Assembly (NCBI GenBank): GCA_030737875.1
Contig: CM060915.1
Coordinates: 902,030,177 to 902,094,176, forward strand
DNA length: 64,000 nucleotides
DNA from: Allium sativum
Taxonomy: Eukaryota; Streptophyta; Magnoliopsida; Asparagales; Amaryllidaceae
Direction: 5' to 3'
The first letter of the stretch is position 1, and each line of letters begins with the position of its first letter. A program made the translations under genes and the position numbers. Under the pieces are notes generated by a model. That model searched no databases, had not been told where the DNA came from, and saw nothing but the letters and a program-made list of their open reading frames with translations. Below, in pieces: positions 49,701-61,255 of this stretch.

Positions 49701-51443
49701 TAACGTCCGTTTGAAATAAATGGTCGAAATTCACGAACTGCCGCGGCGCGGCGCGTTCTATTCAGGCCATTATATTATATATATAATATATACTTCGTCG
49801 ATTTCTATTTAAAACGAATTATATAAATGGTTTTGAATTCGTTTCAAAAACATTTTCAACTTCCATTTCAATTCAAATCAAAAATTGAATTCTTCTTTAT
49901 AAATTCGTTTCAAAATTCATTTCTATTCAATTCCAATTTCAATTCAATTTGAATTCATTTCAATTCGCTTTCAATTCAATTTGAATTCGTTTTCAATTCA
50001 ATTCATTTCGAAATCGTTTCAATTCACTTTGAATTCGTTTTCAATTCACTTTGAATTCGTTTTCAATTCACTTCATTTCGAAATCGTTTTCAATTCACTT
50101 TGAATTCGTTTTCAATTCACTTCATTTCGAAATCGTTTTCAATTCACTTTGAATTCGTTTTCAATTCACTTCATTTCGAAATCGTTTTCAATTCACTTTG
50201 AATTCGTTTTCAATTCAATTCATTTCGAAATCGTTTTCAATTCACTTTGAATTCGTTTTCAATTCAATTCATTTCGAAATCATTTTCAATCCACTTTGAA
50301 TTCGTTTTCAATTCACTTCATTTCGAAATCGTTTTCAATTCACTTTATTTCGAAATCGTTTTCAATTCACTTTATTTCGAAATCGTTTTCAATTCAATTT
50401 GAATTCTTTTTCAATTCAATTCATTTCGAAATCGATATAAATATCGTTCACGTCAAAATGGCGTCAATCTAATCATCACGGCTTCACATATTTCTATTTT
50501 CAAATATTTTATTTCAAATATTCTTTATTTTCACGATTGGAATGAGGCCCAATCAATTACCATATAAAGTTAATTATATGGATTTTCATACAACACATGT
50601 ATATAATAGCAACGATAAATAATCAATCATCAACCAAAGTGCACTACACTGTATAAGCATCAAATATAGATATCTAATGCTTATAACAGCCTGTCAATCA
50701 ATCGATTGACATATTTAATCAATCAGGATGAGTGATCTTCAAATTTCATCCCAACACCCGTGTGGGGTTTCAAACAATCAAACACAGATTTTATTTGTGT
50801 AGTTGGGCGATGTGTAAAATTTATCGACCCAATCAATGTCCTTCAAATAGGTGTACATAAACAAACCGTCTGGTTTGTAAATGAATATTTATTGATTCAC
50901 ATCACGTTAAAAATTATATTTTTAACGATAAAACATTTCATTTCAACCTATGAATTTCTATTCAATTCATTTATTCAATAAAATGATATTTTTATTTTTC
51001 TAACATATTTTAGAAAATTTCGGCGGCATAACGGCACGATACTAGAAACGGGACGAGGCCTAGCCTTATCCCCGGTCTAGTGAAGGCCCACGCCATTCAC
51101 ACATCAATCAAAATCACCAAACAACCAAATTCAAATCAAATCATATAACTAATCTATGCAACCAAACAAACAAGTCCATGGTCTGTGGACGATTGTGTCG
51201 GGTGCTACTAAGCACCGTCTGCATCCTAATACATATATATATATATATAACTAGAAGAAGAGAATTTAGAGTGAGAAGTTCTCACAGATAGCTATCCAGC
51301 TCCACGATACTTCATTGATATAAATCTTCTTTTGCAGAATTCTTCGTCGATATTATTTAAAATAATCTATTTTAAATATTCAAAATTCATTAAAATTGCC
51401 AAAATAAAAATTTCAAACTGGCTCGCATTTTCGGGTTATTACA
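46763..51443 (-). mobile_element. A 5' LTR (4,681 bp)
   Basis: Nearly identical to 41055-45720. Visible differences include single bases near 47024, 47379, 47480 and 48366, a 9-bp shorter TA tract near 49785, and one extra 24-bp-scale unit at the end of the minisatellite (near 50400). Confidence 0.95.
49930..50435 (-). repeat. 49-bp minisatellite in A LTR 2
   Basis: Same array as at 44220-44720, with a few base changes and one added partial unit (gaattctttttcaattcaa) at its right end. This shows the array changes length even between LTRs that are otherwise about 99.5% identical. Confidence 0.88.
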
Positions 51444-51448
51444 CCCAG

Positions 51449-53620
51449 TCAAAGATTAAAACTACGTGGAGTTTTAATGAATCTTTAATTAGATTGAAAA
51501 GATCCAGAATGGAGTAGTTTTGCTCCAGGCGATAGTTAAATCTCTAATTAGATTTGAACGTGAGATGGTAATTGAATTTACCGATAACACCGTGGTGTTA
51601 GATATGAAGTATTACCAGTTTTACTACATGGGATGAATAGGTTGGGATTGGGAAATTAAAACAAATGATTACTTCGGTAAGGTTCGTTAATCCCTACTAG
51701 TTTGAAGTGATATTCAAAGGAAGATTAAAGAATAAATTTAAAAGAATTTATCTTTGATAAAATTAATGGGAACCTTTCCCTAAGAATGTGAAATTTAGAA
51801 ACTAATTGTATGTTGGCTAAGATGAATGATTTCCTGGGTATTGATCTCATGTGGGTTTCGGCCTTCGGGGTTAATGTTTGGGGAATAATTCTCTTGCTAA
51901 TTTGCGGTTAGTGACTGATGAATTGGAATGAGGCGTATGTTTTGTTTGTGTAATACTTGTTTATTATATACGCGAGTTATTCGGAATGACCGGGTTTATC
52001 CATTCTGAATAACTGATTCGACGATGAGTCGAAGATGAAGACGGTGGTTGAAGACCGGAGGTCTTCACGTCGTTTAGATAATTACTGATGATCTTGATTG
52101 GGCCGTACACCCAAGAGGAGGGAATCAGTTAGTGATCGTCCAGACGTACTTGGAGATTGATGGATATGCGGGGTACTAGGTGTCTCCGGTTTCGTTCAGA
52201 CCCAGAATGAACTTGTAAATGGACTGTGTGTCTGACATTAGATTTCGGTCTGTGTGATTGATTTCTATTAAATATATATCTGTTTGGCGGCGGAGAATTT
52301 ATTTTCTTGCTAAACGCCCTTCTCTGAGACGTACGAGCTCAGGGGTTATATATTGATGGATATCCATCGCATGGAATGAATTGCCTGTGTGGCATGCCTA
52401 AGTGGCAATGGACAAGGCTTTTGTTGAAAAGCAAAGTCTGGTGGTTGATGATCAAAGCACGGCCTATGTGGCGTAGCTTTGTGTAATGTTGATTCGTGAG
52501 CCTCACACCCCGGTAGTGAACCAAAACCGGGAGAAGGACCTCAGGGAGGGCATGCGTTTCCTTCTAGAAGTGGCTTCAGTGGTTTTACACGCCCTGACGA
52601 GTTTGACTTATGTGAATGTTGCTGTTGCGAGGCGCCTCGAATATATCGTTGACTATGTGAAGCCGACGGAGTCATTTGTTGGTTCATTTACGCCCCAAAG
52701 GGCGGGGAAACGCAGTGTTTAGGAATTTTAATCCACATCAGTGGACCGGCCCCTGTCGCTCCAATGGTCACTCGAGCTCTGACCTGAGACTCGGACTAGA
52801 CAATCTCGAATCGGTAGAGGACTATCTTTTGCCTCGGTTCACAGACGGAAATCCAATTTCCAGATACTTGACATTTATGGTTTTATTTGTAGAGCCTACT
52901 ATGGCGAGATAGTGGGATGGGGCGCTTATGCCGTCTATGATTGATACTTATGATTTGAAGTTGTTTTATACACTATGCACTTATAATAATTTCAAATGAT
53001 TTGTTTTAAATGTATCAAGCATTCTTGGCTATTATAAGGTAAAAACCCTATCCTCCGGCTTGCGTTGCATTGTGTGATGGGACCTGGGTCTTATAATAGC
53101 TTCATTGTTCTTTATTTAGCATTGCGCTGTTGTTTTATGCACTAGTATTCTTGGGAGGAAACCCGTTCCGTTTTATACGGCGTGGTCCCTTGATTTACCT
53201 AACCTCAAAATAAAGATTAATAACTGTTTTAGTTCTCACACCAGTCACATGACTGACCTGGAGTTTATTGTTTTAACCTAAACTCTGGGTGCCCTTATTT
53301 TCTACACGGGCAGCTAGTAGTTTTGGTTTTGTAGATTTATATTCACAGGATCCTGATTTACAGCTGGAACGATACTCGGAAAGCTCTGTATCCGTGTATT
53401 ACTTCTAGTTGTGTTTTGTATTATTTTCCGCTGCGATGTATTTAAATTTAATTTAAATATCTGATATTTTCTGCATAATATTTATTCATACTCTGTATAT
53501 TCTTGTTTTCTGATGGAATTGTTGTAATATACAATGAAATGTTCTTCTGTCTGCGTTCTTTTGTGTGTTGTTCTCGAAGTATCCGGGCTTTCCTTACCGG
53601 GGAAGTTACGGGTCTTCACA
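51449..53620 (+). mobile_element. B LTR, right part
   Basis: Continuation of B after element A. It is the reverse complement counterpart of 41055-43140 of A, with about 10% difference by eye. It ends ccggggaagttacgggtcttcaca. The open frames at 52486-52722 and 52676-52912 are LTR sequence, not genes. Confidence 0.88.
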
Positions 53621-53625
53621 ACAGT

Positions 53626-54788
53626 GTTATCGGTAAAAGTAAATTAACATTTCATGTTCAAATCTAATTAGAGATTTAACTATCGCTTAGAGCAAAACTT
53701 GTGATGCTCCATTCTTAATAATTTTCTTGAATTGATAATTTTAATTATCACATTCACTTTCCAATCTAATTAAAGATTCATTAAAACTCCACTTAGTTTT
53801 AATCTTCCTAAAACTCAATATTAATGATTATTTAACGTTGGGAAATCAAACATGTCACATTGACCATCCACACCGTAACACTGATTTATGCCAATATATA
53901 ACCTCTGAGCTCGTATGTCTTAGAGAAGAGTGTTAAGCAAAAGAATAAATTCTCCGCCACCAAACAAATATATATTTACCAGAGATCAACGAATATAGTA
54001 TCGAAATATAATGTTAGACATGTAATCCTGTCTTTACCTGGGTTAAAGAACCAATGTCATTTAAAACACAGTTCACAATGAACCCAAAATCACATTCCAT
54101 TAACCACGGAATCTTCACGGAAACAAATCAATATATATTCTATATCAATTTCCATATCTGACTAATAATATAAATGGAATAACGACAAAGCCTTTTTAAA
54201 TTCCATATGTATTAACAGTCTTCCTCCATAGAAGCTCATCTCGATTATTACCAAATTGAATTCCATTCAATTCCAATTTACTATATTAAATTGGAAAACT
54301 TTACTTTGGAAAATTCCATATATCTTAATTTAAAGATTATAAATTCCAAATCATATTCTTCACTGTTAATTGGGTTAAAAAACAAATGTTATTTAAAATA
54401 CCGTTCACGATAAACCCAAAAATCCAATTCTTTTATTAAATTCCAATTAAATATTAATTAATTGGAAAACTTCAGTAAATCTTATTTTAAAGATTTACTC
54501 TTTTCTCAACTGGGTTTAAGAATAGTGTTAATGAAGACACCATTCACGACAAACCCAAAATCCAATATCAATCCAATTAAATATTAATTAATTGGTAAAA
54601 TTCCCTAAATCTTAATTAAAAGATTTATTCTTTTCCCAACTGGGTTTAAGAACAGTGTTAATGAAGACACCATTCGTGACAAACCCAAAATCCAATTTGA
54701 TATCAAATACAATGCTCCAAATAGAAAATATATCAGCTTATATTCAATATCAAAATATGAAACCCACAAATATTGTATTGGGAATAAC

Positions 54789-54821
<33 letters not shown>

Positions 54822-56018
54822 TATCTTCCAAAGTCCCCAACAATATCCGTATAATCACGAAATCCAATATCGAAATATTCCAAAGATTATTTCCATTCTG
54901 AATCCATTCCAATTTATTCTTTGGAAAATTCTAGTTATTTTAAAACCATTTATAAATCAAGTTTATTTATTTTTAAAAATAATTAAATTATTATTCTAGT
55001 TAACAACTAGTTCATTTCTTTAAAAATATATTTTTATTTTTTCAAAACTAGAATTTTTCATCCAAAAATCCTTCCAAATCATTTATTATGATTTTACATA
55101 ATTTTTCCATGTTTTTAATAATTTTATTATCACCCGTATAGTAGGTTTACAATAACGGCCAACGAACTACATCAATAGCGACCTTTTTTGAGATTGATTT
55201 GGACATATCTCCAAATCTAACTGTTAGATTTCAAATCTTTTATATTCATTGGAAAGCTCTTTTCGATATGAACACAATGGTTCTGGTTTTAGGAGAATCC
55301 GACGGTCGGATCTCCCGTAACGTCCATTTGAAGTTAATGGTCGAAATTTGCGGACGGTCACTGCGCGTTCAATTCAGGCCATTATAATATATATATATAT
55401 ATATATATCATCGATTTCCATTTAAATTGAATTTTATAAATTGTTTTAAGTTCGTTTTAAAAACGATTTCCACTTCCATTTCAATTTCAAATCAAAATTG
55501 AATATTACATAGTAAATTCGTTTTAAATTCATTTTAAAACGATTTCAAATTCATTTTCAAATTCAAATCAAAATTGAATATTCCTTATAAATTCGTTTTA
55601 AATTAATTTTAAAACGATTTCGATTTTATTTTCAAATTCAAATCAAAATTGAATATTCCATATAAATTCGTTTTAAATTCATTTTAAAACGATTTCAATT
55701 TGATTTTCAAATTCCAATCCAAATTGAATATTCCTTATCATAGTAATATTAAAATGATAATATTTTCAAAATATCTGATTTTGAAATCACTTTTCGATAT
55801 TCATTATAAAATGAATAAAATCGACAGAAAATCCCGTTCGTGTAAAAATGGCGCTTACCTACTTAACACGGCTTCACATTTCAATGTTCACTGAATATTA
55901 TTATAAAATATTCGTTAATTCTGAACTGGAATCAAACTCAACCAATTACCATATAATTTTATTTATATGGATTTCAACATCATTGTTTAATCGTTCGGCT
56001 TTCCTAAATAACAAGGAT
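53626..56018 (-). mobile_element. C LTR, middle part
   Basis: Resumes the C LTR after B and aligns with A from about 43000 to 44870. It includes a repeat of about 75 bp at 55430-55735 and the gccattatat..atcgatttc block. The last bases before element D (55984-56018) are too diverged to assign with certainty. Confidence 0.82.
55430..55735 (-). repeat. About 75-bp tandem repeat in C LTR
   Basis: About four units of aattcgttttaaattcatttt, then aaacgatttca, then attcaaatcaaaattgaatattcc. Confidence 0.8.
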
Positions 56019-57240
56019 TGTTGTAGAGAGTGTCGAACTCTGGGACCAAAAATATTTTAATTAATAAATACAATCAAGTTATTTCAGGATTTTGATTGAT
56101 TGAAAACATAAAAAATAACAGCAATTAAATAAAAAGAGAGATTTATATAGTAAGAGAAAGCAATTAGGGGACAGTGACATAGATCGGATTCATACTCATC
56201 AATAGCCAACAAATAAATATAGATCTAATTCATGTTTCAGTCACAAACATGAATCAACGATAATTAGGTTCTTAGAAACAAATAAGTAAATAACGACAAG
56301 CATAGCCTATGCAGGAGCTGAGCTCTTAAACAACCATAGGCTATCAGGACAGATTCACTAATTAATTTCTAAAACCCTAAAATTAGATCTAAATCTGATA
56401 ATTGTTAGATTGAACACGAATATACCCTGTGAAGGAGCATTTCTCTTAAACGACACAGAATATGAAGGTTCAGATCTAACCCTTGATTCAGATCAAGATG
56501 TACATGTATAAAGTCCTCATCTATTGGCTATGTGATTCACGTTCAATCATATCTATTAGCGTCATCACCCCCTAATAAAAGGGGATTAGCTAGACATAGC
56601 TAAAGAAGAAAAGAAAAAGAAAATAATAGACATAAATAAAATACAACTAAAACTAAATAGAATAGGGGAAGAAGAATGATTTTATTCCAAGAAGAGAATT
56701 ACATAATAAAACCTAATGTGTTTTTTCATGAAGGAGATACAATGTATTTATTGTTGCTTTGGCCAAGACCTAGAAGATAATTGCATAATGTGGGACTAAA
56801 GATTTAGCCCAAATAACACATAAGCCAGTGTAAATGCAGCTGCAAAGCGAGAGGCTTTGTAAGTGAGCCAATTTGAACGCAGTGTGAATGGATTTGCAAT
56901 TGGCATATCTTGCTGGCATCAAATGACATCAATTTCAATTGTTTTGAGCATGAATAGGAACTCCATAACATCTGCAACAAGCTATCTTTATGAAAAGGCA
57001 TTGGATTATTAAAATATGCGGCAGAAGGTGGTTGAACAGCAACATTTCTTCAAGCTTTAATCTAACTCTCAAAATCAACACTCTTCATACACCAGTTCTC
57101 CAAGCTTTTCAAAAATTAAGTGCATTAATCCATTCATCATAAATAATTTGAAAACACAACTATAAATACACAATATCAATTATTTTAAATATAAAATAAG
57201 ATAATAAGTGGATAAAATATACACAATTACGTGTATATCA
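56019..57240 (-). mobile_element. D 3' LTR (about 1.22 kb)
   Basis: The right edge cgtgtatatca (57240) is fixed by the neighbouring polypurine complement (aatacccctacacttatc). The left edge is placed at tgttgtagagag (56019), but no second LTR confirms it. The 65-codon frame at 56804-57001 is chance. Confidence 0.65.
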
Positions 57241-58969
57241 AATACCCCTACACTTATCTTTTTATTCGTCCTCGAATAAATTAAACTAAGATATGTCGCA
57301 GTTTCATAGGAAACACGATTGCATTTAGCATATGCAACAAGCCGTTAAACCCCTAGGTATCCCTAGTAGGACGAGTGTTGTCTCATGAGGGTTTTCTGCG
57401 GATACTACCCACAAAATCCAAAGCGTCTTAAGTACGCGGATTAATCAAACAATATATTTAAGGTCTTCCACATTCCAAGAATTTCACCTAACTTCAATAA
57501 TAACGGTTTAGTCCCAAATTGTCCATCCCATAATTGGTGCAAAAATGAATAAAAAATTTCAAGCTAAATCGTAATTCCTTGATAACATTGTAATTGCCTT
57601 GAAGGTCAAGAGCGTGGTGTCAACCAATGTTCTACACATCGACAATGTGCACCCAATCATTTATTCTTTTTTTTTTTTGAATAATTTTGCACTAGCGTAA
57701 CTATAATGTATTGGATGTGAGTTATGCATAGATGAAGGAGAATTTTTGTAAGTACTAAAAATATTCTAGATAAGAGGGCAAGTGTATTAGTTAAACTTCG
57801 GGCTACAAAAGATAAAGTAATATTAAGGCATATATGAACATTTTTATTTCCTTTCATCTCCTCTACTACAATCCTTGCTTCCAAGTACGGTATGATGGAC
57901 GTGGATGGAATGGAAATGGATGCTTTATAGTCAAGAATGATGAATGACTATTTTATTCTGAGAGAATCTCTCTTTATTTCATTTTTTCTTTTTCTTTTCC
58001 TTTTTTTTCTTTTTTTTTTCTTTTTTTCTTTTGCATGATGAATGATGAATGGAGATGGAATGGAATGATACCATACATTATTTCATTTGATTCCTCCTCT
58101 ACTAAGCGAATCATAACCCACACTTCATGAAAAGAAAGTTTTGTGCCCTAGTTACTCTACTTGTATAACCTAAATTCAACACATAAGTCTGGATTGATGT
58201 TATACAAAAAGTTGAAACGAATGATAAGCAAAGTTTCCTAAGATAGATAACCCGTATAAAATAAGATGTGGTATATGGTTATCCTACCTTTAAACAAGTA
58301 CGGAGTGGTAGTGTAATATCAGTATAAAAAGTGATGTTTCTGAACCTTTGAAAATAAATCAGTACAAGGTTCTTAAGTATACCAATATAAGAAAAAATTG
58401 TTGAAACATGTATGTAAATCGACTAAAAACTTGGGTTTGAATAATGTGGGGCATCGAAGAAGAACGCTACAATGAGTCATTTCTCCTTAAGTGGGCCAAG
58501 TGGATTTTAGAACTTATGATTTTGAAATTTTGAGTGAGAAAAAATATTATGCATGAAAATAACTCAGAAAATCCAATAAATGTAGGTGCAAAATCATTAT
58601 TATTTGATTTTTTTTTGATCATTTTTACTTGCACATTTTAACACGTATAACAAGGGTTGACACGCTTACTCCAGAACACGACTAACGTCTGCACAGTCTC
58701 AAGCTAGCATCTTAAAAAGACACATTACGATTCAATGAATAAATAATGTTCCTTCCCATCACCCAACAATTCTACTTATCAAACAAGAACTAAGGTGTTA
58801 TTTATGAATTTAAGTTAATCCTTGTTCAACGAATGACCTACTTCATAAAATTTGATTGCTGATGTAATGTAAATTCCCCCCACACTATGTCCTCACAGTC
58901 GTTAATCATACATATCTTAGTGAAAGGGAAAAACAAATAAGAGAATATTTACATATGTACAAAACAGTG
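57241..58969 (-). other. D 3' non-coding region
   Basis: A stretch of 1.7 kb between the integrase stop and the polypurine tract. It has a long T/C-rich run on the plus strand (57980-58035) and no open frame with a recognisable domain. Athila elements often carry an env-like gene here; none is detectable. Confidence 0.6.
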
Positions 58970-58979
58970 TTAGTGCGTC

Positions 58980-59943
58980 TTACCGAATGTAATGTGGCTC
59001 ATGGAGGACCATGAGCTCTTCCTCTTGGTTGGGTATTGGTTCCAAGTAAGGTTTAAGGTGTTGACCATTAACCTTATAGGATGATCCATCGGTTGGACTC
59101 TCAATTTCAACTGCACCATGCGGGAAAACAGTCTGTATAGTGTAAGGTCCTGTCCATCCAAATTTTAACTTACCTGGAAATAAATGCAATTTTGAGTCAT
59201 ACAACAGAACTTTTTGACCTGGCATGAAAGTTTTACTTAAGATTGATTTATCATGAAAAACTTTCATTCTATCCTTGTAAATTCGTTCGTTTTTATAGGC
59301 ATCATTTCTAATTTCATCGTGTTCATTAAGTTGAAGCTTCCTATGTTCAACTGCTTGATCTAAGTCAAGAATTAAAGTTTTTATTGCCCATAACGCCCTA
59401 TGTTCAAGTTCAACTGGCAAGTGACACGGCTTACCAAAAATCAACCGATAAGGGGACATACCTAAGTTTGTTTTGAAAGTAGTGCAGTGTAGCCCAAAGA
59501 GCATCGGTTAACTTTTGGGACCAATCATTGCGATTTCGACTCAAAATTTTCTCAAGGATTTGTTTGATCTGCCTATTCGATACTTCAACTTGCCCACAAG
59601 TTTGAGGATGGTAAGGAGTGGATAACTTGTGGGTTATTGAATACTTTCTCATGAGGTCTTCAAAAGAACGATTACAGAAGTGTGTTTCATTGTCACTGAT
59701 TATTGTGCGAGGTGTGCCAAACCTAGAAAAGATGTGTTCTTTTAAGAAGCGCACAACAACCTTGTTATCGTTTGTTTTGCATGGAATAGTTTGACACATT
59801 TAGATACATAATCGACAGTTAAAGAATGTAAAGGTTCCTAAAAGAATTAGGGAAGGGTCCCATGAAGTCTATACCCCAAACGTCAAAAAATTCGACTTCC
59901 TGAATGGGGTTTAGGGGCATCATATTTCGTTTAGAAATTTTAG
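58980..59943 (-). pseudogene. D integrase core and C-terminus
   Basis: Upstream of 59800 the reading has VWGIDFMGPF (first Asp), with a stop near 59840. The frame 59799-59431 has TIISDNETHF (second Asp) and YHPQTCGQVEVSN (catalytic Glu present). The frame 59504-58980 continues with [37 protein letters not shown] and the ending [15 protein letters not shown] typical of Athila integrases. A frame change near 59480 separates the two. No chromodomain follows, consistent with the Athila branch. Confidence 0.9.
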
Positions 59944-60186
59944 CTAAGAATTGACATTGATTACAAGTTTTGCAAAATTCGTAGGCGTCTTTGAAAATGT
60001 TAGGCCAGTTGAAACCTGATTGGAGAACCTTTTCGGTTGTCTTTTTGGGACTGAAGTGACCACCACAGGCTTGTTGTGACAGAAAGGAAGGACACTACGA
60101 GTTTCAGTGTCGGGAACACACCTTCGAATGATTTGGTCTGAACAGTATTTGAAAGGGTAAGGGCCGTCCCAATAAAAATGTTTCAC
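59944..60186 (-). pseudogene. D integrase zinc-binding region, frameshifted
   Basis: The open frame reads CSDQIIRRCVPDTE and then shifts. In another frame the zinc pattern is readable: C-H-N-K..GGH (histidines) followed after about 25 residues by C-K-T-C-N-Q-C. This is the HHCC domain preceding the catalytic core. Confidence 0.8.
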
Positions 60187-60234
60187 TTAGGAAAAGAATT
60201 TGTGTTTATCCTGCTTGGACCAAAAAGAAGGGGT

Positions 60235-60567
60235 CTACTTGGTGACTAAGTAGTTGACAATGTCAGCGAACCATGGATCAGTGGACAATGAAAAGAGCTT
60301 TTCATCCGGGAAGTTCTCGTTGATCAGAAGAGAAGAAGACGGGGCATTTGGAAGACGAGACAAGTGGTCTGCAATAACATTGTCAGATCCTTTTTTATCC
60401 ATAATGGTAAGGTCAAATTCTTGAAGTAAAACGATCCAACGAATAAGATGAGCCTTAGCATCCTTTCTAGAGAAAAAGTACCTAAGTGCGGAATGATCAG
60501 TATGAACAGTGATGTGTGAGCCAATTAGATATGGTCTGAATTTTTCTAGAACGAAAACGACTGCCAA
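60235..60567 (-). pseudogene. D RNase H, second part
   Basis: Reads AVVFVLEKFRPYL, VHTDHSALRYF (Asp of the TDH motif) and DKKGSDNVIADHLSRL, the C-terminal half of a Gypsy RNase H. It is separated from the first half by a frame change in an A-run at about 60570 (KKNSWQS in place of the usual KELLAV). Confidence 0.9.
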
Positions 60568-61022
60568 GAGTTTTTTTTAGTGGTCGTATAATTGATTTGA
60601 GCGTCATTCAGAGTCTTACTCGCATAGTAAATGACATGGAGAATCTTATCGATACATTGTCCTAAGACAGCGCCAACAGCGAAATTCGAGGCATCACACA
60701 TGATTTCAAAAGGCAACTTCCAGTTGGGAGAGCAGATGATCGGGGCAGAGACAAGTTCATTTTTAAGATGCTCAAAAGATGAAATGCAATCAGAATTGAA
60801 GTCAAAAGGAACATCCTTACCAAGAAGACTTGTCAAAGGTTGAGTGATTTTGCCAAAATCTTTTATAAAGCGACAGTAAAAACCAGCATGACCTAAAAAG
60901 GATCGGATGTCATTAACATATTTGGGAATGGGAAGATTAGAGATAACTTTGATTTTGGCTTTGTCTACTTCAATTCCTTTATGAGAGATGACATGTCCTA
61001 GAAAAATGCCATGTTTGACCAT
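60546..61022 (-). pseudogene. D RT connection and RNase H, first part
   Basis: Reads MVKHGIFLGHVISHKGIEV, SFLGHAGFYCRFIKDF, PLTSLLGKDVPF and MCDASNFAVGAVLG (first RNase H Asp), then YYASKTLNDAQ. It is collinear with Athila pol. The apparent Met start is internal to the polyprotein; the upstream codons (NWEKCHF) are in the same frame after a stop. Confidence 0.9.
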
Positions 61023-61255
61023 GAAGTGACACTTTTCCCAATTAAGCGTTTAGTGTTTATCTTTGCAATGGTTAAGAACAAGATCCAGGTGATGTAAACA
61101 CTCAGTGTAAGAATCCCCGAAGATGGAAAAATCATCCATGAACACTTCCAAAAATCGCTCGATCATACCAGAAAAATGCTAATCATGCACCTCTGAAAGG
61201 TTGCAGGTGCATTACAGAGACCAAAAGGCATACGATGGTACGCAAATGTACTGAA
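61023..61255 (-). pseudogene. D reverse transcriptase catalytic part, truncated
   Basis: Reads FAYHRMPFGLCNAPATFQRCM, a one-base deletion, GMIERFLEVFMDDFSIFG (FMDD catalytic pair), CLHHLDLVLNHCKDKH, stop and NWEKCHF. Upstream of FAYHRMP the match is lost at about 61255 and C LTR sequence begins. Confidence 0.88.

Larger units (their letters stand above)
41055..51443 (-). mobile_element. A: complete gene-less LTR element (LARD-like) inserted in B
   Basis: Target duplication CCCAG lies at 41050-41054 and 51444-51448. The LTRs are 41055-45720 and 46763-51443, with a 1,042-bp interior. Orientation is minus, shown by the primer-site complement (46748-46759) beside the right LTR and the polypurine complement beside the left one. 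About 90% of the 10.4 kb is LTR. By hand I count about 22-25 base changes plus two short indels between the LTRs, about 0.5%, which marks a recent insertion. No coding capacity is present, so it must have been mobilised by proteins from elsewhere. Confidence 0.95.
36766..53620 (+). mobile_element. B: giant solo LTR inserted in C, split by A
   Basis: It starts tgtaataaccc (36766) and ends gggtcttcaca (53620), with target duplication ACAGT at 36761-36765 and 53621-53625. After removing A and one CCCAG, the LTR is 36766-41054 plus 51449-53620, about 6.46 kb. It belongs to the same family as A and C but in the opposite orientation. It interrupts C at a ccacagtgttatcgg-like site. No interior, primer site or polypurine tract is present, so it is a solo LTR. 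Confidence 0.9.
56019..61255 (-). mobile_element. D: truncated Athila-type Gypsy element inside C
   Basis: Minus orientation. A 3' LTR (56019-57240), polypurine complement (57241-57265), long 3' non-coding region, integrase, RNase H and RT are present. The sequence stops inside RT at about 61255, where C LTR homology resumes. The RT N-terminus, protease, gag, primer site and 5' LTR are absent, so no target duplication is expected. The residue pattern (GHVISHKGIEVDKAK, FLGHAGFYCRFIKDF, CDASNFAVGAVLGQ) is that of the Athila/Tat branch. Frameshifts and stops make it inactive. Confidence 0.85.

Noticed and set aside
58980..61255. Possible endogenous pararetrovirus
   Set aside because: The domain order with an integrase and Athila residue patterns fits an LTR retrotransposon; no movement protein or coat motif was seen.
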